Source: BNXB01 sp031556375
GTDB lineage: Bacteria > Bacteroidota > Bacteroidia > Bacteroidales > Azobacteroidaceae
Reading direction: 5' to 3'
Assembly: GCA_031556375.1 (NCBI GenBank)
Contig: JAVBTA010000029.1
Span: 51,913 to 115,912, forward strand
DNA: 64,000 nt
Of this stretch, positions 24,972-33,166 are shown one piece after another; the first letter of the stretch is position 1, and each line of letters begins with the position of its first letter. The position numbers were made by a program, and so were the translations under genes. The notes below the pieces were generated by a model. The model saw nothing but the letters and a program-made list of their open reading frames with translations. It was not told where the DNA came from and ran no database searches.

Positions 24972-25640
24972 TCACCCGTCGGCATTTTCATTCTCTTCAT
25001 TAATTTCATCCTCATCATCGTCTTCTTCCGGAAACGGTTCGGGTTTTTGCGGACCGTATTTCCGGAACAATACGGCACTCATCAATCCTCCTGAAGCGCC
25101 GGCCAGATGCCCCTCCCAAGAAACACTGGGATCTATCCATTCCGAGATAGGAAACATGTTCCAAAGAGTACTTCCATACAAAAACACGACCAACATGGAG
25201 ATTGCCAATAAAGGAATATATTTCCGGAAAACACCACTAAAAAAGAGGAAAAAAGATAATCCATAAATTAATCCACTCGCCCCTATATGCCAGGATTCGC
25301 GACCGATACACCACGTTATAGACCCGGAAAACACCCAGATCAATGGGAATACGGCATATGCAAGATCTTTATAAAAATAAAACAAGCACCAACCCAATAC
25401 AAATAATGATACTGTATTAGAAAATAGATGCTTAAAGTTTGAGTGTATAAATGGTGATGTCAATATTCCCAATAATCCGTTTTCTCTTCTTGGAAAAATA
25501 CCAAAACGATACCACTCAATATCAAAACTCCATTCAATTCCCATCATTACCCAGAGTAAAAGTATAAATAATGCCGGGAAAAATGCAGCATAAATAATCC
25601 GTTTTGTCTCAAATCTCATACTTCCTATGCGTTTTTCCAT
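24972..25640 (-). CDS. Rhomboid-family intramembrane serine protease
   Basis: This 222-residue protein has about six membrane segments. The loop HSNFKHLFSNTVSLFVLG carries the conserved His/Asn, the catalytic Ser sits in WHIGASGLIYG (about 120), and the catalytic His in WEGHLAGASGGL (about 184). The C-terminus is an acidic cytoplasmic tail (EEDDDEDEINEENENADG). Rhomboids cleave membrane proteins inside the bilayer; the substrate is unknown. Single gene, convergent with tyrA and divergent from the glycogen operon. Confidence 0.9.
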   Translation of the reverse strand: MEKRIGSMRFETKRIIYAAFFPALFILLLWVMMGIEWSFDIEWYRFGIFPRRENGLLGILTSPFIHSNFKHLFSNTVSLFVLGWCLFYFYKDLAYAVFPLIWVFSGSITWCIGRESWHIGASGLIYGLSFFLFFSGVFRKYIPLLAISMLVVFLYGSTLWNMFPISEWIDPSVSWEGHLAGASGGLMSAVLFRKYGPQKPEPFPEEDDDEDEINEENENADG

Positions 25641-25722
25641 GCTAATATATAAAATTTAAAATTCACCAACGCCTTTTTATGTCAAATTATCAATAAATGT
25701 AATAAAAAAAAAATAAAAAATG

Positions 25723-25754
25723 TTTGTATAATCAGAAAATAAGTAGTAACTTTC
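25723..25754 (+). promoter_or_regulatory. Promoter of the alpha-glucan operon
   Basis: TTTG at 25723-25726 and TAACTTTC at 25747-25754 with a 20-base spacer fit the Bacteroidetes pattern, with a C for the last G of the -7 box. The gene starts 47 bases downstream. Confidence 0.5.
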
Positions 25755-25801
25755 GTTTTTGAAATATATAACCACAAACTACAAAACATAATTTGAGATT
25801 T

Positions 25802-27745
25802 ATGGGTTACCTGAAATTTGATAAAACACTGATGATCAACCTCGAAGAATCTCTAAAAAGAGAAATTCTTCGGACAAACCGTGGCGGAGCCTATCATTGT
25901 ACGACTGTTGTCGACTGCAATACCCGGAAATATCACGGACTCCTGGTGATGCCTGTCCCGGAACTGGATAACGATAACCACGTGATACTTTCTTCTCTGG
26001 ACGAAACGGTAATACAACACGACGCTGAATTCAACATGGGATTACACCAATACCAGGGGAATCACTTTAGTCCTAACGGACACAAATACATCCGCCAGTT
26101 CAATGCAACAAATATGCCAAGTACCCTCTACCGTGTCGGAGGGGTTATTTTATCCAAAGAAAAAGTTTTTTCGGCTTATGAGAATCGTATTCTGATCAAA
26201 TATACGCTTGAGGATGCTCATTCGCCTACTATACTACGGTTCAGACCATTTTTAGCTTTCAGAAATGTAAATAATCTAACCGTACAAAACGACAGAATTA
26301 ACCGGAACTACACTGAGATAGAAAATGGGATAAAAACCTGTATGTATGAAGGTTATCCTGAATTATATATGCAATTCAGTAAAGAATGCCGGTTTGTATT
26401 CCAACCAGATTGGTACAAAGGAGTAGAATATGTAAAGGAATTAGAAAGAGGATTTCCATTTCAGGAAGACCTGTATGTTCCGGGATATTTCGAATTACCT
26501 ATCGAAAAAGGAGAATCCGTTTATTTTTCTGCAGGAGATTCTTTTGCAGATCCTGGAACTCTTAAAGATGTATACAATGTTGAAGTAAGTTCCCGTACTC
26601 CACGTAGTAGTTTTTTCAACTGTCTTAAAAATTCAGCACAACAGTTTTATTTTCGTCCGAAAGAAAACGACGCCTATTTATTGGCAGGATATCCATGGTT
26701 CAAAGTCAGAGCCAGAGATTTGTTTATTTCTCTTCCCGGCTGTACCTTGTCCATCGACGATCCTGTACGTTTCGAGAAAATTATGACTACGGCCATCCCT
26801 CCATTGCAACGATTTATGAAGGACGGTTCACCTGACAAGGTCATTCAGGAAATTGACTTGCCAGATGTCCTACTATGGGTTATCTGGGCCATTCAACAAT
26901 ATGGCAAACACCAGGGATTGGAAAAATGCCTTGAAAACTATGGGGACTTTATATACGAAATAATCGATTTTATCAATAGCAATAAACACTCAAACTTAAA
27001 GCTGGAAAGCAACGGTTTATTGAGTGCCGAAGGAAAAGAAAAAGCCATCACCTGGATGAATTCTACTTCAAACGGCAAACCAATTGTACCCAGAACTGGT
27101 TATATAGTCGAGTTTAACGCTTTATGGTATAATGCCCTCAAATTTGCTGCCGAACTAAAAAAATTGCAAAACAATATGGTAGACGCCGATGTTCTAGAAG
27201 ATTCGGCAATCCAAACGGGCAAAACTTTTGTTGAAACATTCATAAACGGTTATGGTTATTTATTTGATTACATTGATGGTGGCTATATTGACTGGAGCGT
27301 ACGCCCGAACATGTTAATGGCTGTAGCTCTGGACTATTCTCCATTGGACAGATCCCAGAAGAGAACTGTGTTAAACTTTATAACAAAGGAACTACTTACT
27401 CCGAAAGGAATCCGTTCTTTGAGTCCTAAAAGTGAAGGATACAGACCATATTATATTGGTTCTCAACAAGAAAGAGATCTTGCATACCACCAGGGGACAG
27501 TCTGGCCTTGGCTCTTAGGTTTTTACCTGGAAGCCTATCTAAGGATCTATCATTTGAGTGGAGTTTCTTTTGCCGAACGAATGTTGATCGGTGTCGAAGA
27601 AGAAATGAACACCCATTGTATCGGCTCTCTATCTGAGCTATACGACGGGAATCCTCCATTTCAAAGCCGGGGAGCAATCTCCTTTGCGATGAATGTGTCG
27701 AATATATTGAGAATATTAAAATTATTGGAATCGTATAATCTTTAA
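25802..27745 (+). CDS. Glycogen debranching enzyme, GH133-like
   Basis: A protein of about 647 residues; the ATG at 25802 (MGYLKFDKTLMINLEESLKR) is preferred to a TTG nine bases earlier. It has the N-terminal TNRGGAYHCTTVVDCNTRKY and YHGLLVMP typical of the debrancher N-terminal domain. The C-terminal (alpha/alpha) amylo-alpha-1,6-glucosidase domain shows PWFKVRARDLFISLPG, VEFNALWYNALKF, WSVRPNMLMAV and HQGTVWPWLLGFY. It hydrolyses alpha-1,6 branch points of glycogen in the cytoplasm. First gene of an operon with a glycosyltransferase and a GH57 enzyme, a combination known in Bacteroides. Confidence 0.92.
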   Translation: MGYLKFDKTLMINLEESLKREILRTNRGGAYHCTTVVDCNTRKYHGLLVMPVPELDNDNHVILSSLDETVIQHDAEFNMGLHQYQGNHFSPNGHKYIRQFNATNMPSTLYRVGGVILSKEKVFSAYENRILIKYTLEDAHSPTILRFRPFLAFRNVNNLTVQNDRINRNYTEIENGIKTCMYEGYPELYMQFSKECRFVFQPDWYKGVEYVKELERGFPFQEDLYVPGYFELPIEKGESVYFSAGDSFADPGTLKDVYNVEVSSRTPRSSFFNCLKNSAQQFYFRPKENDAYLLAGYPWFKVRARDLFISLPGCTLSIDDPVRFEKIMTTAIPPLQRFMKDGSPDKVIQEIDLPDVLLWVIWAIQQYGKHQGLEKCLENYGDFIYEIIDFINSNKHSNLKLESNGLLSAEGKEKAITWMNSTSNGKPIVPRTGYIVEFNALWYNALKFAAELKKLQNNMVDADVLEDSAIQTGKTFVETFINGYGYLFDYIDGGYIDWSVRPNMLMAVALDYSPLDRSQKRTVLNFITKELLTPKGIRSLSPKSEGYRPYYIGSQQERDLAYHQGTVWPWLLGFYLEAYLRIYHLSGVSFAERMLIGVEEEMNTHCIGSLSELYDGNPPFQSRGAISFAMNVSNILRILKLLESYNL

Positions 27746-27793
27746 GAGGAATAAGTTTAAAGTTTAATGTCATAAGTTGGCTTCCGCCTGATT

Positions 27794-27835
27794 TTTAAAC
27801 TTATAACTTTAAACTTGTAACTTTAAACTTATAAC
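27794..27835. repeat. Three tandem 14-bp repeats in an intergenic spacer
   Basis: TTTAAACTTATAAC, TTTAAACTTGTAAC and TTTAAACTTATAAC follow one another without gaps. A reversed relative (AAGTTTAAAGTTT) lies at about 27753, so the spacer can also fold. Function unknown. Confidence 0.7.
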
Positions 27836-27849
27836 TTAAAACTAATAAG

Positions 27850-29106
27850 ATGAAAGCATTAATGTTTGGTTGGGAGTTTCCCCCTCATATTCTGGGAGGA
27901 CTTGGAACTGCAAGTTTCGGTCTGACCAAAGGCATGGCGAAACAGTCCGACATGGAAATTACATTTGTGATGCCTAAACCATGGGGCGATGAAGATAAAA
28001 GCTTCTTACGTCTGATCGGGGCCGGGAACACCCCTGTTGTATGGAAAGATGTAAATTGGGATTATGCCAATCAACGAATAGGAAAATACATGGATCCCCA
28101 GGAATATTACCATCTTCGGGATCATATATATGCCGATTTTAGTTATCTTAAAACCACTGATTTAGGATGCATTGAATTCTCTGGTCGTTATCCTGATAAT
28201 TTATTGGAAGAAATCAATAATTATTCTATTGTTGCCGGAGTAATTGCCCGCTCATACGATTTCGATGTCATTCACTCGCACGACTGGCTTACCTATCCCG
28301 CCGGAATTCATGCTAAATACGCTACAGGAAAGCCTTTAGTCATACACGTACACGCTACAGACTTCGACAGAAGCCGAGGAAAGGTCAATCCTCAGGTGTA
28401 TAGCATAGAAAAAGACGGAATGGATCATGCCGATCACATTATCACAGTAAGTAACCTTACACGCAATACAGTTATTGAAAAATATCATCAGGATCCGAAA
28501 AAAGTGACTACGGTTCATAACGCCGTAGAGCCGTTAAGTCCTGAAATTGAATCGATAACATCCAGCAAGGGAACCAAAGAAAAGGTAGTTACATTCCTTG
28601 GACGTATTACAATGCAGAAAGGGCCGGAATATTTTGTCGAAGCAGCTGCACGGGTATTACAAAAATCCAGGAACGTACGTTTCGTTATGGCAGGAAACGG
28701 GGACATGATGAATCAGATGATCCGATTAGCTGCCCAAAGAGGTATTTCCGATCATTTCCATTTTACCGGATTTATGAAAGGAAAACAGGTATACGAAGTC
28801 TTAAAATCCAGCGACGTATACGTAATGCCTTCTGTTTCGGAGCCTTTCGGAATTTCACCTCTGGAAGCTATGCAGTGTGGTGTACCAACTATCATTTCCA
28901 AACAATCGGGTTGTGCCGAAATTCTGAACAATGCGATAAAGACCGATTATTGGGATATTGAAGCCATGGCTGATGCTATGTACTCCATTATTACTTATCC
29001 TTCAATGGCAGAATATTTGAAAGAAGAAGGCAAGAAAGAAGTGGACGAAATCAAATGGGAATATGCCGGATGGAAAGTCCGGGATATTTATAATAGCGTC
29101 GTATAA
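27850..29106 (+). CDS. Glycosyltransferase (GT4/GT5-like, glycogen synthase type)
   Basis: This 418-residue GT-B enzyme has an N-terminal FGWEFPPHILGGLGTASFGL, the nucleotide-sugar loop of starch/glycogen synthases, HSHDWLTYPAGIHA near residue 140 and a C-terminal donor site (FLGRITMQKGPEYFVEAA, then SEPFGISPLEAMQCGVPTI). It adds glucosyl residues from a nucleotide sugar to an alpha-glucan, by family and context. It lies between the debranching enzyme and the GH57 enzyme, which supports glycogen synthesis. Mixed GT4/GT5 features keep the donor uncertain. Confidence 0.85.
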   Translation: MKALMFGWEFPPHILGGLGTASFGLTKGMAKQSDMEITFVMPKPWGDEDKSFLRLIGAGNTPVVWKDVNWDYANQRIGKYMDPQEYYHLRDHIYADFSYLKTTDLGCIEFSGRYPDNLLEEINNYSIVAGVIARSYDFDVIHSHDWLTYPAGIHAKYATGKPLVIHVHATDFDRSRGKVNPQVYSIEKDGMDHADHIITVSNLTRNTVIEKYHQDPKKVTTVHNAVEPLSPEIESITSSKGTKEKVVTFLGRITMQKGPEYFVEAAARVLQKSRNVRFVMAGNGDMMNQMIRLAAQRGISDHFHFTGFMKGKQVYEVLKSSDVYVMPSVSEPFGISPLEAMQCGVPTIISKQSGCAEILNNAIKTDYWDIEAMADAMYSIITYPSMAEYLKEEGKKEVDEIKWEYAGWKVRDIYNSVV

Positions 29107-29134
29107 ATTTGCAAACAATTAAATAACATACATC

Positions 29135-30490
29135 ATGAAAACAATTTGTTTTTATTTTCAGATTCACCAACCATTCAGATTAAAACGGTACCGTTTTTTT
29201 GATATCGGTAGCGACCATTACTACTATGATGACTTTTCAAACGAAGATATCATACGACGCATTTCGGAAAGATCTTTCCTTAAGGCAAATGCCATGTTGC
29301 TGGATATGATCAAAGAATATAATGGGAAATTCAAAGTGGCTTTTTCAATATCCGGAGTCGCTTTGGAACAACTGGAAATTTATGTTCCTGAAGCAATTGA
29401 TGGACTTAAGGAGCTAGCAAAAACGGGTCATGTCGAATTTTTGGCAGAAACTTATGCTCATTCTTTGTCATCCATAACCGATCCGGATGAATTCAGGATA
29501 CAGGTAAAAAACCATTCCGATAAGATTGAACTCTTATTCGGACAAAAACCTAAAGTCCTTCGTAACACGGAGTTGCTTTATTGTGATGAGGTTGGGGAAT
29601 TGGTTTCTCAAATGGGATATAAAGCGATGCTCACCGAAGGTGCAAAACACGTTCTGGGATGGAAGAGTCCGAATTACCTGTACTCTTCTGCTGTTAATCC
29701 GAAACTGACCTTGTTATTACGTAATGCCAAATTCAGTGATGACATATCTTTCCGTTTTTCAAACTACGATTGGAGTGAATATCCTTTAGTAGCAGATAAA
29801 TTTATCGGATGGATCAATGCTCTATCCGATGAAGAACAATTAGTGAATATTTTTATGAATTACGAAGTGTTGGGAAATCTGCAGCCTGCAGAAACCGGAA
29901 TTTTCGAATTTTTCAAGGCTCTTCCCAAATATGCTCTTGAAAGAAATATCGGATTTTCCACTCCTTCTGAAATTGTCAACAAATTGAAACCGGTAGCTTC
30001 TGTTGCCGTTCCATATCCATGTTCCTGGGCAGGAGAAGAAAAAGACCTCAGTCCATGGCAAGGAAATATACTTCAAAAAGAAGCTCTTCAAAAATTATAT
30101 GAAATCGGAGAACGTGTTCGTATGTGTGAGGATCGCCGTATCCTTCAGGATTGGATTTATCTGCAAACCAGTGACCACTTCCATTTCATGAGTACAAAAA
30201 CATTCCCTGGTCCAAGTGCTTTCAGTCCATATGAAAATGCCTACGACGCGTTCAATAATTATATGAATGTCCTGAGTGATTTCAAAACACGCGTGGAAGC
30301 CCAATTCCCCAGCAATATCGACAATGAAGAATTAAATTCTTTATTAACAACGATACGTAATCAAGGAATTGAAATTGAAATTTTGAAAAATAAATTAGGA
30401 AAAGTAGAAACTGAAAGCGGAAAAGAAAGCCCGGTAGAAACGCCAAAAGCTAAAGTTTCTGCAAAGAAAAAATCAGTTGGTCTGAACTGA
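29135..30490 (+). CDS. GH57 alpha-amylase/glucanotransferase
   Basis: This 451-residue protein has the GH57 N-terminal signature CFYFQIHQPFRLKRYRFF. Other conserved pieces include VEFLAETYAHSLSSI, TELLYCDE (region of the catalytic Glu), and FMNYEVLGNLQPAETGIFEF with a later DHFHFMSTK. GH57 enzymes hydrolyse or transfer alpha-1,4-glucans with retention. A C-terminal coiled-coil-like, Lys/Glu-rich tail (about 405-451) ends in AKKKSVGLN. Third gene of the alpha-glucan operon. Confidence 0.9.
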   Translation: MKTICFYFQIHQPFRLKRYRFFDIGSDHYYYDDFSNEDIIRRISERSFLKANAMLLDMIKEYNGKFKVAFSISGVALEQLEIYVPEAIDGLKELAKTGHVEFLAETYAHSLSSITDPDEFRIQVKNHSDKIELLFGQKPKVLRNTELLYCDEVGELVSQMGYKAMLTEGAKHVLGWKSPNYLYSSAVNPKLTLLLRNAKFSDDISFRFSNYDWSEYPLVADKFIGWINALSDEEQLVNIFMNYEVLGNLQPAETGIFEFFKALPKYALERNIGFSTPSEIVNKLKPVASVAVPYPCSWAGEEKDLSPWQGNILQKEALQKLYEIGERVRMCEDRRILQDWIYLQTSDHFHFMSTKTFPGPSAFSPYENAYDAFNNYMNVLSDFKTRVEAQFPSNIDNEELNSLLTTIRNQGIEIEILKNKLGKVETESGKESPVETPKAKVSAKKKSVGLN

Positions 30491-30510
30491 TTTATTTGAT
30501 TCAGGATATC

Positions 30511-30622
30511 ATAACCGTCATTGCAAATATTACCCAGAGGCCATTTCGAGCTTAGCGAGATCTTGCAAGATTTCTCCATGCAGTCGAAATAACGATTGAA
30601 CAATATTTGCAATGACGGTTAT
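30511..30622. repeat. Large palindromic intergenic element
   Basis: The 21 bases at 30511-30531 are exactly complementary to those at 30602-30622 (outer arms contain CCGTCATTGCAAATATT). Inside, CATTTCGAG and TCGAAAT form a second pair and GAGATCTTGCAAGATTTCTC a third, so the whole 112 bases fold into one long hairpin or cruciform. It follows the GH57 gene and precedes the transketolase promoter. The inner part resembles the TTTCGA...GAGA palindromes scattered in Bacteroidetes genomes. It could terminate transcription or be a nonautonomous mobile repeat. Confidence 0.75.
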
Positions 30623-30628
30623 TTTATA

Positions 30629-30660
30629 TTTGTGAAATCTATATGAAATGATTAACTTTG
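30629..30660 (+). promoter_or_regulatory. Promoter of transketolase-rpiB
   Basis: TTTG at 30629-30632 and TAACTTTG at 30653-30660, spacer 20 bases, match the Bacteroidetes promoter consensus. It is directly after the palindromic element and 39 bases before the start codon. Confidence 0.65.
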
Positions 30661-30699
30661 TGGAATAATTATAACTAATAAATACATCGTATTTCAATC

Positions 30700-32727
30700 A
30701 TGAATAACCTCGATTTAATGCAAAAAGCAGCCGACAATATTCGGATATTATCTGCATCTATGGTAGAAAAAGCTAAATCCGGGCATCCGGGAGGCGCTAT
30801 GGGCGGTGCGGATTTTGTCAATGTCCTATTTAGTGAATTCCTGGTTTACGACCCTGAAAACCCTCAGTGGGAAGGTCGTGACCGCTTTTTCCTTGACCCG
30901 GGACATATGTCACCCATGCTTTACTCGGTGTTAGCTATGACAGGTAAGTATTCCATGGACGATCTGAAGCAATTCCGTCAATGGGGCAGTGTCACACCAG
31001 GGCATCCGGAAGCGGACATTATGAGAGGTATTGAAAACACATCAGGGCCATTGGGTCAGGGTCACACTTATGCTGTCGGAGCTGCTATTGCCGCAAAGTT
31101 CATGAATGCCCGTCTGGGAGGGAAATTGACTCAAAAAATATACGCTTTTATTTCCGACGGAGGTATTCAGGAAGAGATTTCACAAGGAGCAGGACGTATG
31201 GCAGGTCACCTCGGTTTGAACAATCTGATCATGTTCTATGATTCGAACGATATCCAACTTTCTACTGATACAAATGCTGTTACAAGCGAAAATGTAGCAA
31301 AAAAATATGAAGCTTGGGGTTGGAAAGTCGTTGAGATCGAAGGAAATAACGCACTTGCAATCCGTGAGGTTCTTAATAATTCACAAAAAGAACAAGACCG
31401 CCCTACCCTCATCATCGGGAAGACAATTATGGGTAAAGGAGCTGTCACAAAAGAAGGAACTTCGTACGAAAGAAAATGTGCTACCCACGGCATGCCTTTG
31501 GGTGAAGCCGGGGCTTGTTTTGAAGGTACGATCAGAAATCTTGGAGGAAATCCGGAAGATCCATTCCAAATCTTCCCTGAAGTACAGGAATTATACGACA
31601 ACAGAAAAAAAGAACTGAAACAAATCGTTTCTAAAAAATATGAGGAAAAAGCTGCCTGGGAAAAAGCAAATCCGGAGTTAGCCGAAAAATTAAAATTCTG
31701 GTTGTCCGGAAAAACTCCGGAAATTAACTGGGAAAACATTGAACAAAAAGACAACCAGGCTACACGTACAGCCTCTTCTAATGTTCTGGCGACATTAGCC
31801 AAACAAGTAGGAAACATGATCGTTTCTTCGGCCGACCTTTCCAATTCGGATAAGACCGACGGATTCCTGAAACAAACAAAAGCTTTCACAAAAGATGATT
31901 TTTCAGGAGCATTCCTGCATGCCGGAGTTTCTGAGTTGACAATGGCCTGTTTGTGTATCGGTATGGGACTATACGGCGGGATAATCGCCGCCTGTGGCAC
32001 ATTCTTCGTTTTCTCCGATTATATGAAACCGGCAATCCGGATGGCTGCATTGATGGAGGTTCCTGTCAAATTTATCTGGACACATGACGCTTTCCGCGTT
32101 GGAGAAGACGGACCAACTCACGAACCAGTAGAACAGGAAGCTCAAATCCGGCTTATGGAGAAACTGAAAAATCATAAAGGGCAAAACTCCATGCTGGTAC
32201 TGCGTCCTGCTGACGTACACGAAACTACTGTTTCCTGGAAACTGGCCATGGAAAATACGCATACTCCGACAGGACTAATCCTTTCCCGCCAAAACATCAA
32301 TAATCTCCCGTACAAATCCGGGAACTGTTATCTGGAAGCTTTAAAAGTATCTAAAGGCGGATATATTGTTGAATGTGACGGTTATGCAGACATAATTTTA
32401 CTCGCTTCCGGATCGGAAGTATCGACTCTGGTTGAAGGTGCTGAACTATTAAGAAAAGACGGAATTAAAGTTCGTATCGTATCTATTCCTTCCGAAGGTT
32501 TATTCCGCAGCCAAAGTAAAGAATACCAGGATTCCGTTATTATTCCGGGCAAGAAAATATTCGGTCTGACAGCTGGTCTTCCGGTCAACCTTCAAGGTTT
32601 GGTTGGAGAAAACGGTAAAATCTGGGGATTGGAATCATTTGGTTTTTCAGCTCCTTATAAAGTCCTTGATGAAAAGTTGGGCTTCACCGGACAAAATGTT
32701 TATAATCAGGTAAAATCAATGTTATGA
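30700..32727 (+). CDS. tkt: Transketolase
   Basis: This 675-residue thiamine-diphosphate enzyme of the pentose phosphate pathway moves two-carbon units between ketoses and aldoses. It is full length: N-terminal KAKSGHPGGAMGGADF and SGPLGQGHTYAVGAA, a TPP/Mg motif FISDGGIQEE...FYDSNDIQL, the pyrimidine domain GVSELTMACLCIGMGLYGG and VGEDGPTHEPVEQEA, and the C-terminal domain ILLASGSEVSTLVEGA. It overlaps rpiB by four bases, so both pentose phosphate steps are co-expressed. Confidence 0.96.
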   Translation: MNNLDLMQKAADNIRILSASMVEKAKSGHPGGAMGGADFVNVLFSEFLVYDPENPQWEGRDRFFLDPGHMSPMLYSVLAMTGKYSMDDLKQFRQWGSVTPGHPEADIMRGIENTSGPLGQGHTYAVGAAIAAKFMNARLGGKLTQKIYAFISDGGIQEEISQGAGRMAGHLGLNNLIMFYDSNDIQLSTDTNAVTSENVAKKYEAWGWKVVEIEGNNALAIREVLNNSQKEQDRPTLIIGKTIMGKGAVTKEGTSYERKCATHGMPLGEAGACFEGTIRNLGGNPEDPFQIFPEVQELYDNRKKELKQIVSKKYEEKAAWEKANPELAEKLKFWLSGKTPEINWENIEQKDNQATRTASSNVLATLAKQVGNMIVSSADLSNSDKTDGFLKQTKAFTKDDFSGAFLHAGVSELTMACLCIGMGLYGGIIAACGTFFVFSDYMKPAIRMAALMEVPVKFIWTHDAFRVGEDGPTHEPVEQEAQIRLMEKLKNHKGQNSMLVLRPADVHETTVSWKLAMENTHTPTGLILSRQNINNLPYKSGNCYLEALKVSKGGYIVECDGYADIILLASGSEVSTLVEGAELLRKDGIKVRIVSIPSEGLFRSQSKEYQDSVIIPGKKIFGLTAGLPVNLQGLVGENGKIWGLESFGFSAPYKVLDEKLGFTGQNVYNQVKSML

Positions 32728-33152
32728 TAGGTTTAGCATCCGACCATGCAGGTTATGAACTGAAACAATTTATTAAAACATATTTAGACAGGAACTGTGT
32801 CGAATACATCGATTTCGGCACAGACGAACCTGTCAGTTGTAATTATGCCGACTACGGTCACCTTTTAGCTGAAGCCGTAGAGAAAGGAGAGGTCTATCCG
32901 GGTATTGCCATCTGCGGAAGTGGAAACGGAATCAATATGACCGTAAATAAACATCCGGGGGTACGTGCCGCTCTTTGCTGGAATGAAGAAATAGCCTATA
33001 TGGCCCGTTTGCATAACGATGCAAATATCCTGACTCTACCGGGACGGTACCTGTCCTTGAATGAAGCTGAAAAAATTCTGGACACATTCCTGAATACAGC
33101 TTTCGAAGGGGGCAGACACAAAGCCAGAATCGATTCTATCCCTATAAAATAA
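32724..33152 (+). CDS. rpiB: Ribose-5-phosphate isomerase B
   Basis: This 142-residue enzyme interconverts ribose 5-phosphate and ribulose 5-phosphate. RpiB signatures are ASDHAGYELKQFI (N-terminus), GIAICGSGNGINMTVNK (about 68-84, with the active-site Cys) and the GVRAALCWNEEIAYMARLHN block. The start overlaps the transketolase stop. Convergent with the metallopeptidase gene. Confidence 0.95.
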   Translation: MIGLASDHAGYELKQFIKTYLDRNCVEYIDFGTDEPVSCNYADYGHLLAEAVEKGEVYPGIAICGSGNGINMTVNKHPGVRAALCWNEEIAYMARLHNDANILTLPGRYLSLNEAEKILDTFLNTAFEGGRHKARIDSIPIK

Positions 33153-33166
33153 TTTAGAACAAAATC

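Noticed and set aside
27794..27835. Tandem repeat as CRISPR or iteron array
   Set aside because: Units are adjacent with no spacers and there is no replication gene nearby.
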